Part shown: positions 1 to 11,198 of the stretch, one piece after another | Layout of the letters: every line of letters starts with the position of its first letter | How positions within the stretch are numbered: the first letter of the stretch is position 1 | From: Glandiceps talaboti | Taxonomy: Eukaryota; Hemichordata; Enteropneusta; Spengelidae | Direction: 5' to 3' | DNA length: 64,000 bases | NCBI RefSeq assembly: GCF_964340395.1 | Contig: NC_135566.1 | Location: forward strand, 2,750,501-2,814,500 | The notes under the pieces: generated by a model | The model's input: only the letters and a program-made list of their open reading frames with translations | What the model was told of the DNA's origin: nothing | Databases searched by the model: none | Program-made: the position numbers and the translations under genes

Positions 1-412
1 ATTTATAGCATCTACAACCCATAACACCAAAGTAAAGTGTTTCACAGTGTGCCATGACCATTTATAGCATCTATAACCCATAACACCAAAGTAAAGTGTT
101 TCACGGTGTGCCATGACCATTTATAGCATCTACAACCCATAACACCAAAGTAAAGTGTTTCACGGTGTGCCATGACCATTTATAGCATCTATAACCCATA
201 ACACCAAAGTAAAATGTTTCACGGTGTGCCATGACCATTTATAGCATTTACAACCCATAACACCAAAGTAAAATGTTTCACAGTGTGCCATGACCATTTA
301 TAGCATCTATAACCCATAACACCAAAGTAAAATGTTTCACAGTGTGCCATGACCATTTATAGCATCTATAACCCATAACACCAAAAGTGTTTCACGGTGT
401 GCCATGACCATT
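1..412. repeat. 59-bp minisatellite, about 7 units
   Basis: Seven head-to-tail units start at 1, 60, 119, 178, 237, 296 and 355. They differ by a few substitutions (for example tctacaaccc or tctataaccc), and the last unit is a few bases short. The array touches the left edge and may continue beyond it. It lies in the intron after the last HDAC6 exon visible here. There are no spacers, so it is not a CRISPR array. Confidence 0.95.
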
Positions 413-564
413 TATAATTATAGCATTCATATCAATTTTAAAGTATACTCCAAGTTTCAACTACTTCATTCGGAGCTCAGTGTGTGTATCAACTCAGTTC
501 TATGATGTATAAAACTCTAAATTGGCGATTTTCCTCAACTTGAATCACTGTGACATTACCTTAC

Positions 565-784
565 CTTGGGTCTTCCTCAAAGAAATACTGTGTTCCTTGG
601 CCATGGTGTGTATCCCAGTCTATAATTAGAACTCTGAAATAGTGTAATAATAAGTACATACTTAACTAATAGACAGTTTAAAATGGTGCAGAGTGCACAA
701 ACTTGCTACAACACACAGACAAGTACATACATACATACATACATACATACATACATACATACATACATACATACATACATACAT

Positions 785-835
<51 letters not shown>

Positions 836-1124
836 TACATACATACATACATACATACATACATACATACATACATACATACATACATACATACATACAT
901 ACATACATACATACATACATACATACATACATACTTACTTACATACATATTATATATATTCCTGTTAAAATTATACAATTGTATAATTGTATACAACATA
1001 CATTGGAGCTCAAAATACACACCCATGCCAATATATCACCATGAACACATCATGAATGACCATGGTTGTGAAGTAGAGCAGAGGTAATCTTTGTTGGGTA
1101 ATACAAATATACATCATATGCCCA

Positions 1125-1197
<73 letters not shown>

Positions 1198-4100
1198 TAC
1201 ACACACATACATACACACATACACACATACACACACATTATTTAATGAACATAATAGATTATCATTTCATCACTTACCTGTCTATATTCAGGTTATGTCT
1301 TGCGTGATGTGCAGCCAAAGATATGTTATTGAAATAACCATAGCCACATGCTATATTGTACTGTGCATGATGACCTGGGGGTCTGTAAATTTACACAGAG
1401 AATCAACTATGGGGTCTGTAAAATTACACACAAAATCAACTATGGGGTCTGCAAAATTACACACAAAATCAATGCACAGAGAATCAACTATGGGGTCTGT
1501 AAATTTACACAGAAAATCAACTATGGGGTCTGTAAAATTACACATAAAATCAATGCACAGAGAATCAACTAAAATTACACACAAAATCAATGCACAGAGA
1601 ATCAACTATGGGGTCTGTAAAATTACACAGATAATCAATGTGCACAGGTCAAATCAACTATGGCATCTGTACAATTACAGAAAATCAACTAAAATATAGG
1701 ATTGTACTGTAAAACCATACAGAGTTAATTCTACATGATGACTTGACGGTTGGCAACAATCATTTATGATATACAGCTGTAACTGTTAGGTCTGATATGA
1801 CGATGTGAAGAATTATAAGATTTAAAAGTTGTTCTGTATCTCAAACTATGTACTATAAACTCACCTAACAATGCCTATACCATTCCTAACCTGAAATATA
1901 ATAAAAACACTATCAGCAATACGGTACAATTTTAATACAGACTTCACATCTATATATAAACTAACATGTTTATCAATCTACATGTGTATGACTGACATAG
2001 AGGTTTTGCCAACACTGATGGAGTAGGTATACAATGCCCCTGTAATCCAATATACACCCAATGTACCTAAGTCACAAGTAATTTTAGCCCATGTGATAAA
2101 CTGAAAGGCCCATACATAGGATGTAAAATTTAATAATTTATCACACAATGTATATCATGGCACATTATTGATGTAGCCACTATATCCTACATTTGGTCTG
2201 AACCCTACATTATACTATTGATTATGTGAGAAATATTATTTTGTAATGAATGAAATGTCTGAAACACCAGTCTAGCTAATGAATAGACTGTAATACACAG
2301 ATATACAATATCTCACCTTCTTCTCTACTATAGCTTCAATCAATGACAGTGTACCTCCAGCTGCTATGATTGCCGTTTCAAATGTATTCTAAAATGAGAT
2401 AGACATATCTTTTAACAAAAGTCAGATTTTCATTTCTGACCTGAACTTTGTGGTGTAAATGTTTCTGTCATATGAAATATACCTCTGGGACCAATTTCCC
2501 TAACAACTGACATTATCTAATTCTCTCCAATTTATGAAACGTTGTGCAATGTGCTTGGTCCTCTGACAATAAAAGAAATTTTGGGATTCACCATCTTGTT
2601 GTCAAGGAAATTTACAATCTTTTATTTTCCTGGAGAGTTACCACTGACAGTATTCGGTGGCCATATTGGATTCTAGAGTTACAACAGTATTTGGTGGCCA
2701 TCTTGGATTCTAGAGTTACAGTATTTGGCAGCCATATTGGATTCTAAAGTTACCACAGTATTCGGCAGCCATATTGGATTCTAAAATGGCTTCATTTTGA
2801 CAAATTTTGACTTTTTTTAAATTATATTTAATGAGAATAGGTGAGAGGTTTCTTGAATAAAATACCAGCAAAAGCTCTAAGATTTTCATTTCCAAGGCAC
2901 ATATACTACATTAACTCTGTCCTATTGATGAATAAAATTTTTAGATCTACAATAAGCATAGCAGTTACTTACAGGATTAAGACAAACGGAATCGTAAGTC
3001 TCTGCTAGTGTCTTCAATTCATCTACAGACATATCAACTGTCTTCTTCATCAGTTCTATGTACTTAGGACTGAAAAGAGAAAAATGATGCATCAACTATA
3101 CCAAATCGTTATAGTTATTATAGGGGACAAAATATTTCATGGAGACTTCAGCTCCATTTCATCAATTGCATTATCAAAGCAACCAAATCCTGTGTGTTCC
3201 TGTTTGTAATCACCTTGTTTTACCCTCTACAATGATGGCACAAAAAAACATTACATCATTATATGATGCATTACTTTGTACTTTGTGTAGCTGCTTGACC
3301 CTTGGGCTAACATGCTTACTTTACAAGTGACTGAAGGTGGATTGAAGTCTTTATGTCTTTATCACATTTACATTTATTCAGCAACCCCCCCCCCCCCCCC
3401 CCAGTACAAATCCACAGTTTTATCACATAACTATGAATTACTCACCAATGCAGCATTTCTAGCTCAGTATCTGTAGCCTGTCTAGCCTGTATATCAGAAA
3501 TGAATAAAAGATAAAGAGTGATCATTTGAAAATTCAAATACAAATACGTAGTTGGCTAAAAGTGCATAATTTTATGAATTCTTTTTCAAATTGTAGCTAA
3601 GAAACAGATAAATACATTTATCCCCATTATTTTAGATAATTATCCACAATACTGGCTATGTTAGCAGACAGAGTTTTAACTGCCGGTGGTAGGTAGGGGA
3701 AGGAAAATACTGGTCTATGAGTATGACAGGGTTACATATATCTTACATATAATTATTTGGTTTGATAACAGAACAAAATTTCATGAATTCTCTCTCTACT
3801 TGAAAAGAAATAGCTCAAATATGTTTTTAATTTTTTCATAAATCTATACATCCCCAATACTGGCTATGTGCAAGTAGGTAGAGTTCAACTATAGTAGGTA
3901 AGTGAAGGGAAAGACAGGTGTATACTAGGGTGACTGACTGCACTGTATGGTACTTACTGGTATATGTTGACATTCTTCAAACAAACCATATTGTTGGAGT
4001 TTATCATAACATCCACTGATACGTTCTGGATTCTCTGATATTCCAGGTTCACTGTATCATTTTAAACATAAAACCAAAACAACACAATTGTTATAAGCGT

Positions 4101-5915
4101 GAGTGTACAGGTAAATCCTAATAACTTCCTAAATCTACCTATTTCACATAATAGCACAGGCTGTATTCAATTGTATTTTGTCATATTCCTAAAAACCTTC
4201 TGAAAGATGTTTTATTTATTATAAACACTAATTGTGTGCAAATACATAACTTATAACATACAATCTAATAGTCAACAATGCACACACAGAACGCACGCTA
4301 CTCACTGAGGATTCAAACACATACAATCTAGCGTCTGTACTATCTACTAAATTACAAAAAAAAAGTCAAGATGACTGTTGAGTCTAATAATAGCACTGAG
4401 ACTTTGATTTACCAACATCGCTATAACATTACATTTAATTTTGTACATTTGATTAATGGTGTTCATGACATTCACAAGCCATTAGTGGTCCAAGTGCAAC
4501 AAACCCGCGGGCTTGCCTGGCGAAAACGGGTGTCATAAAAGTTGTTTGCATCTCTAAAGCTGTTTGTAGCGTTACTTATAATAGCCTAATAAATTGATAA
4601 CAACTGATATAAGACGGAGATAAGGTTTGCCTCAATTGCAGTCCATGCAGACAGCCGAATAGAGGTTTTACAGCTGTTTACTTGTGTTATGTAAGAGCCC
4701 ATCATCACATGTGTAAATATTGGTACTCTTTGATAACAAGTCAACCTGCTTGGATAATGGCTTGTCCCAGTACTGTTATAAATAGGAAACTTGCAAACCC
4801 GTCATTTTGAATGTTGCATCATGGGAAATGTGATAATAAATACTAATCAATTAGTATTACAAACAATATTATTACATTGTTTGTAACCATAAATGATCAA
4901 TTCAAAGTCACCCTGACCATTGTGGGAGGTTTATTTTATCAGTAGCTCCAGATTAGCTAATACAATAACCTCTGATAATCCCATAGTCCTTTGCATCTGA
5001 GCATGCTCAGTCTGGATTGCATGTTCCCTATTCCATCTCATTTCAGGTGTTCTACAATATGTACCTGACATTATAAGTGCTAGTTGCAAAATTAAGACAT
5101 ACTGATTTCCATTTTAGAAATGAGCAGCTTTGTAAATTACAGGATAAAGACTGAGATGACAGTAAAACAAACCTACCTTCCATAAACACAGGAGTGATTT
5201 AACATCTTCTCATCGTAAATGATACCAGTTCTACAGATATAAAATTGTGTTATTAGAGATATCAAACTCTTGTAATATTAATATTAACACACACACACAC
5301 ATGTATACTTTAGTATAACAACCATATAGACATATAAGCATGCACAATCACAAACGCACACACATACATGATGTATGTAATCACACGCCAACATGCAAAC
5401 ATAGATGAACACATGCTAACACACACACATATGCATGCATGCACACACACACATGCACACACACACGCAGATGCAAGCACACACAGATGCAAGCACATAC
5501 ACACACAGATGCATGCACACATACAGATGCATGCACACAGGCACACACACAAACACACACACAGATGCATGCACACAGGCAGGCACACACACACAGATGC
5601 ATGCATACATACACACACACGCACACACACACACGCATGCACACACACACACACACACACAATTAAAACTATATTACAAAGTATACTTACCCTGAAATTG
5701 ATCCTGGAGGTTTTACAACGCCTAAACCCTGTAACGATGATGATGACAAGTCACAGTGAATGATCAAATATCAATGTAGTTGTATGTGTAGTCATCATGT
5801 AACTGGTTATTTCAATGGTTTGAATATTGAGATTGATAAATGTGAAAATAAATAAAGGTATATGCATGTGTGTGGGGGAGGGAGTGTGTGTATGTATGTG
5901 TGTGTCTGTGTGAGC

Positions 5916-5957
<42 letters not shown>

Positions 5958-6296
5958 GGTGCTCTACTTTGCATATAGTCAAATACATCATACCATTTGT
6001 TGCATTTGTCTGGACAAATTTTCTTCATTTCTCCTGGCAGCCCTTTCTGCTCTTCCTTTCTTTTTCAACTCTTTTAAAGACAGCTTTTCATCTTTCTTTT
6101 CAGTTGACTTTATATCCTCTTTTGTTGTATCTCCTACCTCATCTTGCTGTTTTACACCGCCACCTGGTAAGCCTTCATCACATTGTTGTTTTAAACCTTT
6201 ACCTGAGGAGTCTTCCTCGTGTTGTGGTTTTATTCCATCACTTGAGGAGTCTTCTTCATTTTCCAGTTTTATTCCTTCACTCAATGGTTCTTCCTC
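565..6296 (-). CDS. HDAC6: Histone deacetylase 6 (HDAC6), N-terminal tail and first half of deacetylase domain 1 (partial gene)
   Basis: HDAC6 is a class IIb, zinc-dependent, mainly cytoplasmic deacetylase acting on tubulin, cortactin and HSP90. Ten coding exons on the minus strand join in one frame: 6296-5994, 5728-5691, 5230-5177, 4051-3958, 3486-3446, 3069-2973, 2388-2317, 1890-1865, 1382-1278 and 633-565. All introns are GT/AG and all phases agree. The product has a lysine-rich stretch ([16 protein letters not shown]), then [52 protein letters not shown] and [10 protein letters not shown]. The order and the long N-terminal tail fit HDAC6 domain 1 better than HDAC10. The catalytic HH pair and the DxH zinc ligands are present. 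The conserved GYC(M/Y)FN cysteine reads GYGYFN. The rest of domain 1, domain 2 and the zinc finger lie left of base 1. The start codon is not located: the first exon shown has no ATG in frame and its 5' boundary is uncertain (6296 or up to about 6384), so an upstream exon is expected. Confidence 0.87.
720..946. repeat. Compound (CATA)n-(CAGA)n-(CATA)n microsatellite
   Basis: About 60 bp of CATA, about 50 bp of CAGA, then about 110 bp of CATA, ending in variant CTTA units. It lies in an HDAC6 intron. The open frames across it on both strands are low-complexity artefacts. Confidence 0.97.
1126..1238. repeat. (CA)n microsatellite with CATA interruptions
   Basis: Pure CA repeats at about 1142-1192, flanked by ACATAC variants. 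It lies about 40 bp on the donor side of the HDAC6 exon at 1278-1382. Confidence 0.96.
1383..1690. repeat. 33-48 bp minisatellite containing repeated acceptor-like sequence
   Basis: Units read, on the plus strand, tctgtaaaattacacacaaa followed by atcaactatgggg. Some carry an extra 15 bp (aatgcacagag-type) insert. On the coding (minus) strand each unit contains tttacag|ACCCC, which copies the real acceptor of the HDAC6 exon ending at 1382 (atttacag|ACCCCCAGG). Five such decoys start near 1415, 1448, 1496, 1529 and 1613. The array directly abuts the exon. Confidence 0.9.
1865..1890 (-). CDS. HDAC6: HDAC6 26-nt micro-exon
   Basis: The exon is flanked by tatatttcag and gtgagttt and encodes VRNGIGIVR, with the final Arg codon split. 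It bridges LIEAIVEKK (exon 2317-2388) and PPGHHA (exon 1278-1382), restoring the RPPGHHA active-site motif. The phases fit on both sides. Confidence 0.85.
2637..2792. repeat. Four-copy 34-40 bp tandem repeat
   Basis: Four imperfect units share cagtattcggtggccatat followed by tggattctagagttac. They lie in the HDAC6 intron between exons 2973-3069 and 2317-2388. The ORF through them has no recognisable product. Confidence 0.88.
3385..3402. repeat. Poly-C run of 18
   Basis: An uninterrupted run of 18 cytosines inside an HDAC6 intron. It is the longest of several C or G runs in the window. Confidence 0.97.
4780..5020 (-). repeat. Dispersed repeat, copy A (inverse of 60871-61112)
   Basis: About 241 bp matching the reverse complement of 60871-61112 with moderate divergence. 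Shared landmarks are ttgcaaaccc, atgttgcatcatgggaaat, gtgggaggtttattttatca and the palindrome tgagcatgctca. It contains two hairpins (aatactaa/ttagtatt and acaaacaat/attgtttgt). It sits in the HDAC6 intron between exons 5177-5230 and 3958-4051. No clear terminal inverted repeat or coding capacity is seen, so the class is unknown. Confidence 0.85.
5405..5661. repeat. (AC)-rich compound microsatellite with GATGCATGC units
   Basis: Repeated ACAC, ACAGATGCATGC and AGGCAC blocks end about 30 bp beyond the HDAC6 donor at 5691. The many long frames here on both strands are artefacts. Confidence 0.95.
5870..5957. repeat. (GT)n microsatellite
   Basis: GT-rich tract with a pure stretch at about 5921-5955. 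It begins about 37 bp beyond the HDAC6 donor at 5994. Confidence 0.95.
5994..6296 (-). CDS. HDAC6: HDAC6 N-terminal tail exon with 13-residue repeats
   Basis: This exon encodes about 101 residues. It begins with four imperfect 13-residue repeats of the form (x)(x)GIKxxxEEDSS, visible in DNA as 39-bp units (two clear ones near 6183-6260). [19 protein letters not shown] stretch and a basic segment follow. The donor is CAAATG|gtatga at 5994/5993. The chosen 5' boundary is the acceptor ttgactttaaag|GAGG, but the frame stays open to about 6384, so a longer exon is possible. The position matches the lysine-rich tail ahead of domain 1 in vertebrate HDAC6. Confidence 0.7.
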
Positions 6297-6902
6297 CTTT
6301 AAAGTCAAGTGAACAAATCCAAAATCACGACATAAGTTACTTACATCATGAGTTTGGACTTGTTGATTTGACAATATAACTGTACACTGTTATATTTGTA
6401 CTTTGACATTTAATTCCTGTGAAGGGTGCAAGCAATTACACAGACTAAGAAGTATAGTATACATTATTTAGTAAAAAATATTGGAAAAAATATTAATTGA
6501 CATTTATGTCAAATGTGCTACAAACTACAATAATGATGAGTTGTTATTTAAAAACTGACTCAGAATATTTTTCCCAATTAATTTTCTTCATTCAGCCAAA
6601 GAAAAATACAAGTTACCTAAGGGGCCTGGTCACTACAAGTCAAAGATGAGTAGTTACCAAACCTATATGTCACTTGCAATTGTATGCTCCAGCTGAATGA
6701 AGAAACCTATTGAGAGATAACTCATATTTATACTTGTGCTTGCAGTATTATTTGACAGAAATATTACGTTAGGTAGGTATATATATTTTTTTAAACTTTT
6801 TCACTTTTTATCTGATTTTCCTTGATATCATTTATTTCATTATTCATTTATGATCTGTACCTGAGACCTAATTCAAGCACTAGCAAGCTACCTGGAACCA
6901 TA

Positions 6903-7056
6903 GCTGCAATAACTGCTGTGTTAGTTTTTCATTTTAAGCTTTGATTTTTTTGCTCTTTAGTTTTGTTGTTCCAGGGTTTGCACTCCGTTTAAACCCAGAA
7001 CAAAAGAAAAATAAAAATCAACTCAAAATCAAAACTAACCTAACAATTATTGCAGC
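6903..7056. mobile_element. Short foldback (MITE-like) element, 154 bp, TA target sites
   Basis: The ends are inverted copies: GCTGCAATAACTG on the left and CAATTATTGCAGC on the right. The pairing extends about 60 bp inward with mismatches (left ttagtttttcattttaagct, right aaaatcaaaactaacctaac). Both ends are flanked by TA, as for Tc1/mariner-type insertions. The termini match those of the 0.4 kb elements at 8179 and 12732, so they are one family. There is no transposase ORF. Confidence 0.8.
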
Positions 7057-8178
7057 TAATGGGAGCTAATGAGATTGAGAGAGAGACTATCTGTGCCCTG
7101 GCCAAAGCAAAGAACACCTTCATCCCTTATGTAAATTATCACCTTTCATCTACTGATCAACGTCCCGTGTGTGAGTTGTATTAACCACAGGGGCGTGTAA
7201 TATTTCATAGATTGTTGTTTTCCAGGTCTACAGACTAAATATAACAACCTTTTGAATATACATTCCTACCTGTACAGGTATATATTTATATATTTATTAT
7301 GTACATTTATATATTTATTTATATTTATATTTATAGTATACATAGTAGTACAGAGATTGATACATTTGTAGCAGCAAAATTCGTATGATATTTTCCTTTG
7401 AAAATGGAAATCTAAGCAATAATACACGCCCCTAGCTGTGGTTGTAACTCCAGACACTTCAGTATTCACTGTCTATGGTGTAACTGGTACAGTGGTAGTG
7501 ATCGAAACAAGCTGGTGCTACACGACAATGTAGATTACGTAGTATGCACACGGTATCTACATCTAGTATGGTATAACCTAAGTAGTAAGTGGACGCGATG
7601 ATTGGTAATCAAACCGTCTGTACAGGAAGTCGATGCCTTGGTGAATGAAACACTCAAAATTATGATGAACCGTTGAACGAGAAACAGTAACCTGTCAAGT
7701 TGTCGGACAATGTTTGCTTTCGCTGAATCTTAAAAGATATAAAGACACTGATTAACCCTACCATTATACTACTGCACAAGACAACACATTCAACTTTGAT
7801 CGGCTGTGCTGAAATTTCCTAAAGACAGAGTTCACACTTCCTTGAACAGGTGCACAACTAGGTAACTATGTTAATATGTACGTACGTACCGCTTACTGTG
7901 TGACCCTCGACCTTTGTCCTCGTTCCCGGCGATAGGTAACAACTTCGGTGTACTGCTGATCTTTGTGGTCTATGTACGTACGTGGATATACGTACACCGC
8001 GCCAGGGCCTACGCTACGTCGACAATGGATATTTGTTCATCCACAGACAAGTAAGAAACGTCTGTGGTTTATCCATAGACTTTGGAGAGACTCTTCACTG
8101 TGTATATAGTTTATCATAAAAGTCTCGCGATGAGTTTTGCTCCGCAAGTGAGTAGATATGAGCTCTTGCTGTAAATTA

Positions 8179-8581
8179 GCTGCAATAATTGTAGCGTTTT
8201 GCTACGATTTTGAGGTTTTTTTTCGTCTGTTCTGTAGACTTTTTAAGTTTTGATGTTTAACCCGCACCTAACAACCGTTTTGGACAGGGAAAAGGACAGA
8301 TCGGAGCGTCGATTGTGTTGCGGGGGATTCGATTCCTAAGAAGTGTTGCCGCTAGGAAATGTCAGATTTTCCGTAGGTAGGTCGATATTTTGGCGAAAAT
8401 AGGGGTTAACCGTCACCGGGTTGATACCTGCGATACCGACCCAAATCGCATCAGCTGATTGGACTCTCTGCACTAGGAATTGTACAGCGTTAGATGCGGG
8501 TTAAACACCAACACTTAAAAAGTCGCCAAAACAGACGAAAAAACCCTCAAAATAGCAGCAAAACGCTACAATTATTGCAGC
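8179..8581. mobile_element. Foldback DNA element, 403 bp, long terminal inverted repeats, TA target sites
   Basis: The left end runs GCTGCAATAATTGTAGCG, then TTTGCTACGATTTTGAGG, then tcgtctgtt and ttaacccgcacc. The right end is the inverted copy: gcgggttaaac, aacagacgaaaaaaccctc, gcaaaacgctacaattattg, cagc. The inverted repeats are about 105 bp each, with about 190 bp between them. TA flanks both ends (8177-8178 and 8582-8583). It is non-autonomous, with no transposase reading frame. The TA site suggests mobilisation by a Tc1/mariner-type transposase. Confidence 0.88.
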
Positions 8582-8751
8582 TAGCTGTAAATACCAAATA
8601 GGCATAGACATTTGTGATATAATGAGATGTCATAAGTCACAGTCCCTCCATCACTGGGACTGTGCACAAGTTCAGAATGTATCACAGGGACTGTGTACAA
8701 GTTCAGAATGTAAGTTATCGATGATTGATCACACGGGGCCCGTTAATGTTA

Positions 8752-8885
8752 ATAACAAACAAACAAACAAACAAACAAACAAACAAACAAAATATATCAA
8801 AGCAATTAAACCTTGGGATTTTAACGAAAAGAAACAATCAATCAAGCAAACAACAAAACAAACAAACAGACAGACAGACAGATAA
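8752..8885. repeat. (CAAA)n and (CAGA)n tracts
   Basis: (CAAA)n at about 8755-8791 and (CAGA)n at about 8866-8882, with A-rich sequence between. The same arrangement recurs at about 13311-13443 in the second duplication copy, with slightly different repeat counts. Confidence 0.93.
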
Positions 8886-11198
8886 AAAAGCCAAATAAAT
8901 AAACAAAAAAACAAGAACATAAGCACAACATTGACAACCATAACAGATATGAACACTAACAAATCTATGCAACGAAAATTACAATAAATAATTTCTATAG
9001 CATGCTATGCTAGTACATAAATCAGGCTCAACTACCACTGCATGTGGTACCTTCTACTGTCCGATATATTTGGGTTATGGCTTTCAAGTTTGGAAAGAAA
9101 TCATGAACGAAATGTGTGCAGATATATAGATAGAGCTTGAAGATCAAAATGATGCTTAAAGTCATCAGATATTACCAAAATCATTAAAATCTATACCAAA
9201 CGCTTTGCAGGATATTTATTCTAACTTTAATTTTGTTATCATCATCAAATCATCAAGGGTTATACATTACAAGTATATGAAATTTGAAGCTTTAGTTCAA
9301 AAGACATTAATCATCTAATAAGTAAAAATCGTTAATTATAGAAACTAACCAATGACGTAATAAAAATAGCTGCATCACTAATTTTATAGGATCGATACGC
9401 TTTATTACCATCAAATAATCAATGTATATACCAAATTAATATATAAAATGTCAATCATGCATGGACTTGGTCAAGATATTATCTAATTACTAGGCAGGAA
9501 CCAGTCCCTTGGGGGATTGTTTTGAGTCCCATAATCTACAAATGTTTGCTATTCACTTTTAATATCCTCATTTTTTCTCAGTTTACAGTGTAATATACCA
9601 GAAGTCCCCCTAGTCTCTGGTCTGTAAGGTGACGCCATCACACATCGCGGGTCGATCCCGATAAGAACATACGATGAGGGAGGAGCGACACGAAGTATCA
9701 GTCCCTCTGCACTCAATTACCCCGTGTTACACGTTACACACACGAACAGTCGGAGTAACATTTCCATTCTCCCTACTCGTCCTTAGCCTATATGCAGGAC
9801 AGTCGCATATTGTACAATGGTATGTACATGCTCAAGGGGTCATTCAAATCCAGTATTAAACACTGCGTCATACGCATTAAATTTGTTACTTTGGACAAAC
9901 AAAACAGAGTTTGTTTCATTTTCGCTGATTTTCGATCACAAGGATCTGTAATATTTCAGCTAATCGAAAATCACATATTTTTTTAAGATGTCGATGTATA
10001 TATGTATTTGTTTCACCAAACACTTGAACTAAATGCAGTGGATCAGTATTAGGGATTGTTATTTAATTTGTATTTCTTCACCAATGTGTTATATATAAAA
10101 ACCAAGGTATTTTATTTCCTTAATATTCACAAAATGTTGATGTGTTTGACAGGTACACTCTTTACAGATAACATTACTTGTGTTACCGACTTGTCTTTGG
10201 TGGTGATCGAGCAAATTCAAGTTGTAACTTCAGACGCACACAGTCATGATCAATCTCAGAGGTACCAGAATCTCATGATACGTATTCAGTGGATAAACTC
10301 ACAAGCACTCAAAATATTACTTTTGGTGAAGAAGATGTATGCTTAAACCAACAATACGAGAGCTTTGGATTCGTTTTCCTTCACTTACAGCAGTTCAGAC
10401 TAGATAGAAACAATTAGTTCCCCGTAGTATTCCTACTATGACGCAGATCAGTCACCGTCATCCAGACGTGTTGCTCTCTTCCGCCCCGCAAGATCTCTCC
10501 CGTATCCGTTGGCCTTTTTTGTACATTCACATTTTATTCAAATTCAAAGTCTCATTCCGTAATACAAATATGGTTAGTAAAAAACATGTTTACAGTAAAC
10601 TTCAATTCTTTTCCTTATATAGGAAGTGTTTATGAACTACAGTTAATTTAATTCAGAGATAAACAGTTTTAGAAATACCCTTTTCCACTATAGTTGAATT
10701 CATTAAAAGTTGTGATTTATCACTTGTAGTGACACTTGCAACATTCACTTAATTACAAGTAATAACATGGCCTAACTCTATTACTATCTCATTAATCAAT
10801 TCGACCTCACACGGTCGGGTAACCTAGATGCAATTACTGTGTTTATAATACAGTTATATACTTTGTAACACCAGCAATCAGCAACATCAAATAATACAGG
10901 AAATCAAATAAACCGGAGCATCATACATAATATGCAAATGATATGCAAATAAAAAAGTCAGAAATTATAATATTGTGATTAAAATGCAAAATTATACAAC
11001 TGCGTCATAGGCATTTGTTACTTTGGACAAACAAACAGAGTTTGTTACATTTTCGCTGATTTTCGATCATAGGGATCTCTAATATTTCAGTTTACATGTT
11101 ATGAAGATGCCGTAGAATGTGTATTTCTTTTGCCAAAACTCTCAAACTAAATGGAGTGAATCTGTACAAAGGTCACTGTCTACTAACAAGTAAAACAT

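Noticed and set aside
1-412. Direct repeats at regular spacing resembling a CRISPR array
   Set aside because: The units are contiguous without unique spacers and lie in a eukaryotic intron.
662-1087. Many overlapping ORFs with MYVC, THTY or DRQT repeats (also at 5310-5666, 26340-26714, 49360-49735, 53255-53621 and 62958-63422)
   Set aside because: They are translations of CATA, CA and CAGA microsatellites, open in several frames and on both strands, so they are not genes.
5994-6384. Taking TTG at 6374 as the HDAC6 start codon
   Set aside because: TTG is not a usual start in animals, and the preceding sequence looks like an intron or acceptor. The true start is probably in an upstream exon that I could not place.
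9649-9661. gggtcgatcccg resembles the B box of a tRNA or tRNA-derived SINE
   Set aside because: There is no matching A box or cloverleaf at the right distance, and the match to the B-box consensus is imperfect.
9674-10346. Three short plus-strand ORFs conserved at 14235-14907
   Set aside because: They are conserved only because the whole 4.17-kb block is duplicated. Non-coding flanks are equally similar, and no domain or splice structure is seen.
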